DNA from: Blastococcus sp.
GTDB lineage: Bacteria; Actinomycetota; Actinomycetes; Mycobacteriales; Geodermatophilaceae
Length of the DNA: 10,418 nucleotides
Direction of reading: 5' to 3'
Assembly (NCBI GenBank): GCA_025963345.1
Contig: JAOPUS010000066.1
Span: forward strand, 1 to 10,418
The notes beneath the pieces are model-generated. The model did not search any database. It saw only the letters and a list, made by a program, of their open reading frames with translations, and was not told the origin of the DNA. A program made the translations under genes and the position numbers. Positions 1 through 6,159 of this stretch are shown in pieces (the first letter of the stretch is position 1; every line of letters begins with the position of its first letter).

Positions 1-222
1 GTCATGCGGGGTGGGGCTCCGATACAGCTCGGAGCGCGTCCCGTGGAAAAGGAAGGCGACGGCGGTGCGCCGGCGTTCCTACTGGCGATCAGCTGCGCCC
101 AGAGATGGAACGCGGGATCTGCACGGATGCGCTCATGCCCGGACAAACCGTCCGGGAGGATGACCGGCCTGTATGCCGGTACGCCTAGGTTAGCAGCGAA
201 GATCGCCCGGGGATTCCCGCGA
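1..222. other. Intergenic region with two small hairpins, no clear gene
   Basis: This stretch holds two adjacent small hairpins: CCCGGAC-AAACC-GTCCGGG at 138-156, and ACCGGC-CTGTAT-GCCGGT at 163-180. They might be an end structure for a plus-strand gene to the left or a second structure after add. Plus-strand and minus-strand frames are open here but show no family resemblance and no good start with a ribosome binding site. One minus-strand frame (LPDGLSGHERIRADPAFHLW, about 105-170) reads slightly protein-like, but I cannot support it as a gene. Confidence 0.4.
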
Positions 223-251
223 GGGGGGTGGCGGCGGTCACCCCACCCCCC
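223..251 (-). terminator. Candidate terminator hairpin after add
   Basis: GGGGGGTGG (223-231) pairs perfectly with CCACCCCCC (243-251) around an 11-base loop. It begins five bases past the add stop in the direction of transcription. There is no U-tract, as is common for actinobacterial terminators. It fits as the end of the minus-strand gene run. Confidence 0.6.
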
Positions 252-255
252 GGGG

Positions 256-1332
256 TCAGCCGCACAGGGTCGCGTATCCCGGACGGACCACGTCGGTGAG
301 CAGGCGTTTCCGGTCGGGCTCGGGGATGAATGCGGCGGCCAGCGCGCGCTCGGTCACCGCCTGCACGTCGTCCCAGGACCAGCCGAACGTGGTCGCGACG
401 TCGGCGATCTCACTGCTGGCGGAGACCCCGCTCATCAGCCGGTTGTCGGTGTTGACCGTGACGGCGAAGCCGAGCCGGTGCAACCGGTCGACCGGATGGG
501 CGGCCAGCGACGCGTACGCGCCGGTCTGCACGTTGGACGACGGCGCGATCTCGAGGGTCACCTGCTCGTCCAGGACCCGCTGCGCCAGCGGTCCGAGCGT
601 GCCGTCCTCGGCCACCTCGTCGGCGATCCGCACGCCGTGGCCCAGCCGCTCGGCATGGGCGCCGTCCAGGGCGGCACGGATGCTGTCGACACCGGCAGCC
701 TCGCCTGCGTGGATGGTGCGGTGCGCGTGCTCCCTGTCGAGCAGGACGATCGCGGCCGGCACGCGGTCGGGCGGGAAGCCGATCTCGGGCCCGGCCAGGT
801 CGAAGCCGGCCACCCCCGCGTCCCGGTACCGCACGACGAGCCCGGCGACCTCTTCCCAGCGGTCGGCCTGGCGCATCGCGCACAGCAGCGCCCCGACGCT
901 GATCGGCGTCCCCGCAGCGGTGGCCTCCGCGCTGCCGGCGGCGAAGCCGGCGACCATCGCCTCGACCACCGCCTCGATCGCGAGCCCCTGCGCGGTCGAC
1001 AGCTCGGGGGCGAACCGCACCTCGGCGTAGACGACCCCGTCCGCGGCCAGGTCGAGCGCGCACTCCCGTGCCACCCGGTGGATGGCGTCGGGGTGCTGCA
1101 TCACGCCGACGGTGTGGGCGAAGGTCTCCAGGTACTGGACGAGCGAGCCGGAGTCCGCCGCCTGCCGGAACCAGGTGCCGAGGCTGTCCGGGTCGGTGGC
1201 CGGCAGGTCGCGGTAGCCGTACTGGTCGGCGAGCTCCAGCACCGTCCGGGGGCGCAGGCCGCCGTCCAGGTGGTCGTGCAGCAGGACTTTGGGAGCGCGG
1301 GCGACGTTCTCGGCAGTCAGCGGTGCAGGCAC
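256..1332 (-). CDS. add: Adenosine deaminase
   Basis: Cytosolic, zinc-dependent deaminase of the amidohydrolase superfamily that converts adenosine and deoxyadenosine to inosine and deoxyinosine for purine salvage. At 358 aa it has the usual family length. Visible family motifs are the metal-binding HDHLDGG (H19, H21), VYAEVRFAPE (102-110), GFDLAGPE (176-183), IHAGE (H208 metal ligand, E211 proton donor), LGHG (H232) and NTDN (D296 metal ligand). The residue after that aspartate is N297, where mammalian ADA has a second catalytic Asp. I recall TDN from other actinobacterial enzymes, so I do not read it as loss of function. The start is a GTG 14 bases after the exporter permease stop, giving MPAPLTAENV. 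Its ribosome binding site is weak, so translation may be coupled to the gene before it. The frame stays open upstream through the permease, but that stretch is only the permease read in another frame. It is the last gene of the run and is followed by a hairpin at 223-251. Confidence 0.95.
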   Translation of the reverse strand: MPAPLTAENVARAPKVLLHDHLDGGLRPRTVLELADQYGYRDLPATDPDSLGTWFRQAADSGSLVQYLETFAHTVGVMQHPDAIHRVARECALDLAADGVVYAEVRFAPELSTAQGLAIEAVVEAMVAGFAAGSAEATAAGTPISVGALLCAMRQADRWEEVAGLVVRYRDAGVAGFDLAGPEIGFPPDRVPAAIVLLDREHAHRTIHAGEAAGVDSIRAALDGAHAERLGHGVRIADEVAEDGTLGPLAQRVLDEQVTLEIAPSSNVQTGAYASLAAHPVDRLHRLGFAVTVNTDNRLMSGVSASSEIADVATTFGWSWDDVQAVTERALAAAFIPEPDRKRLLTDVVRPGYATLCG

Positions 1333-1346
1333 CGAGGGAACGTAAC

Positions 1347-2171
1347 TCAGCTCGCGGCGCGGTCCTGCCAGCGGAAGGTCGCGACACAGAGAAGCAGCCC
1401 GGCGATGCACCACAGCCCCAGCACGATGGCCACCCGGCCCAGCTCCCAGGAGCCCGCCGGTTCCTCGGTCGCCAGGAAGTCGGGGAGGAAGACCGATCGC
1501 AGGCCCTGTGCCATCCACTTCAGCGGGAAGAACGAGGCGATCGTCTGCATCCAGACCGGCACCTGGCTGAACTGGAAGAAGACGCCGGAGATGAACTGCA
1601 GCACCAGTGCGATCGGGGTGACCATCGCCGAGGCGGAACGGCCGTTCTTGGCCAGGCTGGAGACGGCGATGCCGAGCAGCGTGCAGGACGCCGAGCCCAG
1701 GGCCGCGACCCAGAGGAACGTGAACCAGTCGCTGCCCGACGGCAGGTCGATGCCGTAGGCGAGGACGCCGACCGCGAGCAGGATCAGCACGATCAACACG
1801 GTGACGGCCAGGACCTGGACGATCTTCCCGACGAAGTAGGCGCTCTTCGGCATCGGCGTCCCGACCAGGCTCTTCAGCGTCCCGTCGGACCGTTCCGTGG
1901 CGATGCTGATCGCCATGTTCTGCAGGCTGGCGCCGAGGATGCCCGCGGCGATGATCCCGGCCATGAAGTACTGGGTGAAGGTGACGCCGCCGCCGATGTC
2001 GTAGTCGAGGACGGCCCCGAACACCACCAGCAGGATCACCGGGAACGCCAGCGTGAACACGACCGACTCGCGCTGCCGGAAGAACTCCTTGAGCTCCACC
2101 GAGCCCCGGGTCCGGTACACGGTGGCGAGGGACGGCAGGGCGGCGTCCGCGCGGTTCGTCGTGGTGGTCAT
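1347..2171 (-). CDS. ABC-2 type exporter permease (DrrB/YadH-like)
   Basis: Inner-membrane half of an ABC-2 family exporter, 274 aa. I see about six hydrophobic segments, near residues 37-55, 65-88, 116-140, 150-173, 181-203 and 246-265. A cytoplasmic coupling loop, ERSDGTLKSLVGTP (93-106), is typical of ABC-2 permeases. The run FISGVFFQFSQVPVWMQ, followed by FFPLKWMAQGLR (193-225), matches the conserved region after the fifth helix in this family. The ATG overlaps the ATPase stop as ATGA, so the two are translationally coupled and almost certainly form one transporter. The substrate cannot be read from the sequence. Relatives carry drugs, lipids, polysaccharides or peptides. Its place between deoA and add could mean a nucleoside-related cargo, but that is inference. 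add begins 14 bases downstream. Confidence 0.9.
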   Translation of the reverse strand: MTTTTNRADAALPSLATVYRTRGSVELKEFFRQRESVVFTLAFPVILLVVFGAVLDYDIGGGVTFTQYFMAGIIAAGILGASLQNMAISIATERSDGTLKSLVGTPMPKSAYFVGKIVQVLAVTVLIVLILLAVGVLAYGIDLPSGSDWFTFLWVAALGSASCTLLGIAVSSLAKNGRSASAMVTPIALVLQFISGVFFQFSQVPVWMQTIASFFPLKWMAQGLRSVFLPDFLATEEPAGSWELGRVAIVLGLWCIAGLLLCVATFRWQDRAAS

Positions 2172-3073
2172 GAGGGCTCACCGATCATCTGCAGGTAGAC
2201 GTCCTCGAGGGTCGGCCGGGCGACGGCCAGGTCGGGCACCTCGCCGGGGAACCGGCCGGCCAGGTCGCGCACGAACGCCGTCGGGGTGCTGGTGGCCTCG
2301 CTACGACGGGCCCCGTCCTCGCTCCAGCTGACCACGGCCGGCGCTGTCTCCCGGCCACCCAGCGCAGAGGGGACGGCGACCTCGATGAGGCGGCCCCGAG
2401 CGATGACGCCCACCCGGTCGGCGAGTGCCTCGGCCTCGTCCAGGTAGTGCGTGGTGAGCAGCATCGTGGTGCCCAGCTGGCGCAGCGTCCGGATCAGCGA
2501 CCAGAACTGCCGGCGGGCTTCGGGGTCGAAGCCGGTCGTGGGCTCGTCGAGGAACAGCAGCGTGGGCCGCCCGACGATGCCCAGTGCGACGTCGAGTCGG
2601 CGGCGCTGGCCACCGGACAGCGTCTTCGCCCGCGACTTCGCCTTCTCGGTGAGGCCGACGAGCGCCAGGACCTCGTCGGCGTCACGGGGATTGGGGTAGT
2701 AGGAGGCCTGGGCCTGCAGCAGCTCCCGGCAGGTCAGCTGGCTGTCACCGGCGCCGGACTGCAGCACGATGCCGAGCTGCGCCTTCCAGCGGCGGCCGCC
2801 GTCCGACGGGTCCTCCCCGAGCACCCGGACCTCACCGGCGTCGGGCTTGCGGTAGCCCTCGCAGATCTCGACCGTCGTCGTCTTGCCCGCGCCGTTGGGA
2901 CCGAGCAGGGCGAAGATCTCGCCGCGGCGGATGTCGAGGTCGAGGCCGTCGACCGCGACGAAGTCCCCGTACCGCTTGACCAGCCCGCGGACGGAGATCG
3001 CGGCGGCCGGATCGAGCGGGTCCCCGGGCTGCGGCCAGTCCCGGACGGCCGGGACCGCGGAGGTCGATGTCAC
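2168..3073 (-). CDS. ABC-2 type exporter ATP-binding protein (DrrA/CcmA-like)
   Basis: Nucleotide-binding subunit that powers the permease encoded just downstream. With the chosen start it is 301 aa. It has Walker A GPNGAGKT (58-65), Q-loop IVLQ (102-105), signature LSGGQ (152-156), Walker B TLLFLDEP (171-178) and the H-loop TTHYLDEAE (H209). The DEPTTGFDPEARR stretch and a C-terminal extension of about 80 residues ending in PTLEDVYLQMIGE are typical of the DrrA/NodI class that pairs with ABC-2 permeases. I chose the GTG at 3073 (MTSTSAVPAV). Starts further upstream, such as the ATG at 3127, fall in a 68-base palindrome and would add a tail with no family resemblance. A purine-rich GGGGGAGA lies about 10 bases before this GTG. 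deoA ends 124 bases upstream, so the exporter may be read separately from the salvage genes. Confidence 0.92.
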   Translation of the reverse strand: MTSTSAVPAVRDWPQPGDPLDPAAAISVRGLVKRYGDFVAVDGLDLDIRRGEIFALLGPNGAGKTTTVEICEGYRKPDAGEVRVLGEDPSDGGRRWKAQLGIVLQSGAGDSQLTCRELLQAQASYYPNPRDADEVLALVGLTEKAKSRAKTLSGGQRRRLDVALGIVGRPTLLFLDEPTTGFDPEARRQFWSLIRTLRQLGTTMLLTTHYLDEAEALADRVGVIARGRLIEVAVPSALGGRETAPAVVSWSEDGARRSEATSTPTAFVRDLAGRFPGEVPDLAVARPTLEDVYLQMIGEPS

Positions 3074-3075
3074 GA

Positions 3076-3119
3076 GGAGACAGTCTCCCCCCTCCGCCTG
3101 AGTGCCCTGCGTCTCCCCC
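3076..3119. promoter_or_regulatory. Palindrome and direct repeats before the exporter ATPase start
   Basis: A 13-base palindrome, GGAGAC-A-GTCTCC, lies at 3076-3088, directly before the exporter ATPase start at 3073. The motif GTCTCCCCC occurs twice in the same orientation, at 3083-3091 and 3111-3119, 28 bases apart (GGGGGAGAC on the coding strand). The first copy overlaps the purine-rich stretch that should act as the ribosome binding site. A short RNA hairpin here (5-bp stem, 3-base loop) could mask it, or the repeats could be protein-binding half-sites. The repeats are seen directly; the regulatory role is inferred. I could not identify a convincing -10/-35 pair. Confidence 0.35.
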
Positions 3120-3120
3120 G

Positions 3121-3188
3121 CGATCATGAAGTTTGCGGGGCGACACACCGGCCCGTGGCCGCGTGTCGCCACCGCAACTTCATGATCG
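3121..3188. repeat. 68-base near-perfect inverted repeat (extragenic palindrome)
   Basis: The outer arms are 26 bases each (3121-3146 and 3163-3188). They match except for a one-base insertion and a compensating one-base deletion in the middle. Inside them lies a second stem, CGGCC-CGT-GGCCG (3149-3161), so almost the whole element can fold into one long hairpin. The ends read CGATCATGAAGTT and its complement. It begins 10 bases after the deoA stop and sits before the exporter ATPase. Possible roles are a terminator for the uptake/salvage genes, a barrier to mRNA decay, or a member of a dispersed palindromic repeat family. No U-tract follows on either strand, so a classical terminator is not certain. 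Confidence 0.75.
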
Positions 3189-3197
3189 TTGCGGAAC

Positions 3198-4469
3198 TCA
3201 GGCGGTGATCCGGTCCAGGATCAGTGGCAGGGGCTGGTCGTCGGTGTCGACGCCGAACGCGCCCTCGAGCGCCTCCAACGCCCGCGGGATGCGCGCGGCG
3301 TCGTCGGTCTGCAGCTCCAGGAGCGGCTGACCGGCGGTCACCTTCTCCCCCACCCCGGCCCACCAGACGACGCCGGCCGCGGCCGACACCGGATCCTCCT
3401 TGCGGGCCCGCCCGGCACCCAGCCGCCAGGCGGCCACCCCGAGGGAGAAGGCGTCGAGTCTCGTCAGGGTGCCGGTCGCCGGCGCCGTCACGACGTGCGT
3501 CTCCGCCGGCTTCGGCAGCGGCGCGTCCGGGTCCCCGCCCTGTGCGGCGATCATGCGGCGCCAGACGTCCATGGCGCGGCCGTCGGCCAGCGCCTCCGCC
3601 GGATCGACGTCCGAACGGCCCGCCCCTGCGAGCATCTCCCGAGCCAGCGCGAGGGTGAGTTCGACGACGTCGGCCGGCCCGCCGCCGGCGAGCACCTCCA
3701 CCGACTCGGCCACCTCGACGGCGTTGCCGGCGCTGCGGCCCAGCGGCCGGTCCATCGCCGTCACCAGCGCCACGGTGCGCACCCCGGCCGCCTCGCCCAG
3801 GCCGACCATGGTCCGGGCCAGCTCCCGGGAGGCGTCCGGGTCCTTCATGAAGGCGCCCGAGCCGGTCTTCACGTCCAGGACCAGCACGTCGGCCCCCTCG
3901 GCGATCTTCTTGCTCATGATCGAGCTGGCGATCAGCGGGATCGACTCCACGGTGCCGGTGACGTCGCGGAGCGCGTAGAGCTTCTTGTCCGCCGGCGCGA
4001 GATCGTTGCCCGCCGCGCAGATGACCGCGCCGACCTCGCGCAGCTGCCGGAGATAGGCGTCCTCGTGCACGTCGGCCCGCCAGCCCGGGATCGACTCCAG
4101 CTTGTCCAGCGTGCCCCCGGTGTGGCCCAGGCCCCGGCCGGACAGCTGCGGCACCGCGACGCCGCAGGCGGCGACCAACGGCGCCAGCGGCAGGGTGATC
4201 TTGTCGCCCACCCCGCCCGTGGAGTGCTTGTCGGCGGTGGGCCGGCCGAGCGAGGAGAGGTCCTTGCGCTCACCCGAGTCGATCATCGCCTGGGTCCAGG
4301 CGGCGAGTTCGTCCGGCGACATCCCGCGGAAGAAGACCGCCATGAGGAGGGCGCTCATCTGCTCGTCCGGGACGGCGCCCCGCGTGTAGGCGTCGATCAC
4401 CCAGCGGATCTGCTCCGGCGACAGCCGGCCGCCGTCCCGCTTGGTGCGCAGCACATCGATGGCGTCCAT
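3198..4469 (-). CDS. deoA: Thymidine / pyrimidine-nucleoside phosphorylase
   Basis: Cytosolic homodimeric phosphorylase that splits thymidine, deoxyuridine or uridine with phosphate into the free base and (deoxy)ribose-1-phosphate. It has 423 aa, close to the usual 430-440. It carries the phosphate-binding KHSTGGVGDK (81-90), SGRGLGHTGGTLDKLESIPG (110-129) and the base-contacting set R168, S183 and K187. That set keeps the spacing of E. coli R171, S186 and K190. The stretch from DKKLYALRDVTGTV to SIMSKKIA resembles the Firmicute pyrimidine-nucleoside phosphorylase type more than E. coli DeoA, so uridine may also be a substrate. Residue 108 is Gln, where PyNP enzymes have Lys and E. coli DeoA has Met. 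The ATG overlaps the cdd stop by one base (TGATG), showing coupled translation. Products of Cdd (uridine, deoxyuridine) feed this enzyme directly. Confidence 0.95.
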   Translation of the reverse strand: MDAIDVLRTKRDGGRLSPEQIRWVIDAYTRGAVPDEQMSALLMAVFFRGMSPDELAAWTQAMIDSGERKDLSSLGRPTADKHSTGGVGDKITLPLAPLVAACGVAVPQLSGRGLGHTGGTLDKLESIPGWRADVHEDAYLRQLREVGAVICAAGNDLAPADKKLYALRDVTGTVESIPLIASSIMSKKIAEGADVLVLDVKTGSGAFMKDPDASRELARTMVGLGEAAGVRTVALVTAMDRPLGRSAGNAVEVAESVEVLAGGGPADVVELTLALAREMLAGAGRSDVDPAEALADGRAMDVWRRMIAAQGGDPDAPLPKPAETHVVTAPATGTLTRLDAFSLGVAAWRLGAGRARKEDPVSAAAGVVWWAGVGEKVTAGQPLLELQTDDAARIPRALEALEGAFGVDTDDQPLPLILDRITA

Positions 4470-4882
4470 CAGGCGTCCCGCTCCGCGGCAGCGACCAGGT
4501 CCTCGGGACCGAAGGCGTCCGGCAGCACCTCGCGCATCGGCACGATGCCGAGCGAGACCGTCTCGATGAGCATGTCGGCCCCACCGTGCTCCCACAGCAG
4601 CTGCCGACAGCGCCCGCAGGGCATCAGCGGCTGCCCGTCGCCACCCACGCAGGCGACGGCGACCAGCCGGCCCCCGCCGGTGCGTGCGAGGTCGCTGACC
4701 ATGCCGCACTCGGCGCACAGGCCCAGCCCGTAGGAGGCGTTCTCCACGTTGCAGCCGGTGACCAGCCGCCCGTCGTCCACGAGTCCGGCCACGCCCACGG
4801 GGAACTGCGAATAGGGCGCGTAGGCATGCGTCATGGCTTCCCGGGCGGCGCTCCGGAGCGCCGCCCAGTCGATCTCCGGCAC
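4469..4882 (-). CDS. cdd: Cytidine deaminase
   Basis: Small zinc enzyme of 137 aa that deaminates cytidine and deoxycytidine to uridine and deoxyuridine. The length fits the homotetrameric class. Zinc ligands are C56 in CAEC and C89 and C92 in PCGRCRQ. E58 is the proton shuttle, and NVENASYG (45-52) is the nucleoside-binding strand. The common CAER reads CAEC here, with Cys59 replacing the usual Arg. I recall the same in the mycobacterial enzyme. The start is the GTG at 4882 (MPEIDWAALR), which shares one base with the permease 2 stop (TAGTG). A clear GAGGAGAG ribosome binding site lies in the end of the permease gene at about 4888-4895. The longer open frame upstream is only a shadow of the permease. 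Confidence 0.95.
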   Translation of the reverse strand: MPEIDWAALRSAAREAMTHAYAPYSQFPVGVAGLVDDGRLVTGCNVENASYGLGLCAECGMVSDLARTGGGRLVAVACVGGDGQPLMPCGRCRQLLWEHGGADMLIETVSLGIVPMREVLPDAFGPEDLVAAAERDA

Positions 4883-6159
4883 TAGCTCTCTCCTCGTCGG
4901 TAGACCAGCCCGTCGGCTTGCGGCATGCGCAACCTCTGGGAGGCCAGCGACAAGACAAGCAGCGTGGTCAGGTGGGGCGTGAAGGACACGATGCCCGGCG
5001 GCAGCTCGTCGATGGTGAGGTAGCCGGCGAGCGCGACACCGGCGACGACAGCAGCCAGTACCGCCTGCAGCGTCCGGCGGCGCGTCGCCTGCCACACCGC
5101 GACCGCGGCGAGCATGAAGGCGACCAGCAGCAGCAGCGCGACGACCGCCGTCCGGCTGCGCAGCTGCAGGGCGTCGGCGTAGCCGAAGAGGCCCGCACCG
5201 GCGGCCAGGCCACCCGGCCGCCAGTTGCCGAAGATCAGCGCGGCCAGACCGATGAAGCCGCGGCCGTTGGTCTGGTTCTCCCGGTAGATGCCGGCGATGA
5301 AGACCAGGAACACGCCACCCAGGCCGGCCAGCCCACCGGAGATGATCACCGCGATGTACTTCATCCGGTAGACCGGGACACCGAGGGAGTCCGCCGCCGC
5401 CGGATTCTCCCCGCACGAGCGCAGCCGCAGCCCGAAGGACGTGCGCCAGAGCACCAGGTAGGTCACGGGGATGAGCAGCACGGCGAGCACGGTCACGACG
5501 GCCACACCGCTGGTCACCCCCCGCAGCACTCCGGCGAGGTCGCTGAGCAGGAACCAGTGCTTCTGCTCGAGGTCACCCAGCAGGTCCGGCCCGGAGGACA
5601 GCACCGGCAGCGAGAACGACGGCGGCTTGCTCGAGACCGGTGGCGACTGCGTGACGCCGCCGCCGGCCGGGTTGTCGGTGTAGAAGAGCTCGGAGAGGAA
5701 GCGGGCCACCCCGGCGGCCAGGATGTTGATGGCGACACCGGAGACCACGTGGTCGACCCCGAAGGTCACGGTGGCCAGCGCGTGCAGCAGCCCGCCCAGG
5801 GCACCGAAGAGCACGCCGCCCACCAGGGCGGCCCCCCAGCCCCACTGGTAGCCGGCGAACCCGGCCCCCCAGGTGCCGAGGATCATCATTCCCTCGAGAC
5901 CGATGTTGACCACGCCGGCGCGTTCGGAGAAGAGCCCGCCCAGGGCGGCCAGCCCGATCGGCACGGCCAGCAGCAGCGCCGCCGACATCGTCGACGACGA
6001 CGTCAGCGCCTCCTCGCCGCTGAGCGTCCGGACGATCGAGAACAGCACCAGCCCGCCCAGGATCAGCCAGGTGATCCGCCGGGCCTTCCCGCCGCCGGTC
6101 AGCAGGTCGGTGATCGGTCCGCGGCTGGGCCGCGTCTCCGTCGTCTGCACGATGGTCAT
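4882..6159 (-). CDS. Nucleoside ABC importer permease 2 (BmpC/NupQ-like)
   Basis: Second membrane subunit of the BMP-type nucleoside importer, in the fold shared with ribose/branched-chain amino-acid permeases. The 425-aa product is mostly hydrophobic. Family motifs are FSERAGVVNIGLEGMM (77-92), LRSCGENPAAADSLG (246-260), NGRGFIGLAALIFGNWRPGG (298-317) and a final TPHLTTLLVLSLASQRLR (394-411). It is longer than the roughly 320 aa I recall for Bacillus NupQ. The extra length is a polar loop rich in Pro and Ser (about 162-205) and an additional hydrophobic stretch near 337-382. The ATG overlaps the permease 1 stop as ATGA. It is made next to its partner and upstream of cdd, which links import to deamination of the imported nucleoside. 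Confidence 0.93.
   Translation of the reverse strand: MTIVQTTETRPSRGPITDLLTGGGKARRITWLILGGLVLFSIVRTLSGEEALTSSSTMSAALLLAVPIGLAALGGLFSERAGVVNIGLEGMMILGTWGAGFAGYQWGWGAALVGGVLFGALGGLLHALATVTFGVDHVVSGVAINILAAGVARFLSELFYTDNPAGGGVTQSPPVSSKPPSFSLPVLSSGPDLLGDLEQKHWFLLSDLAGVLRGVTSGVAVVTVLAVLLIPVTYLVLWRTSFGLRLRSCGENPAAADSLGVPVYRMKYIAVIISGGLAGLGGVFLVFIAGIYRENQTNGRGFIGLAALIFGNWRPGGLAAGAGLFGYADALQLRSRTAVVALLLLVAFMLAAVAVWQATRRRTLQAVLAAVVAGVALAGYLTIDELPPGIVSFTPHLTTLLVLSLASQRLRMPQADGLVYRRGES

Noticed and set aside
1333..2181. A single long frame joining add to upstream sequence, suggesting a fusion protein
   Set aside because: The upstream part is the ABC-2 permease gene read in another frame. It is arginine/proline-rich without family resemblance, while the overlapping permease frame has clear membrane segments and motifs.
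3074..3172. Longer N-terminus for the exporter ATPase starting at 3172 or 3127
   Set aside because: Both starts lie in the 68-base palindrome, and the extra residues do not resemble the family. The GTG at 3073 has a purine-rich stretch at a usable distance.
4883..5416. Long N-terminal extension of cytidine deaminase
   Set aside because: It overlaps permease 2 in another frame. The GTG at 4882 gives a normal 137-aa enzyme with a clear ribosome binding site.
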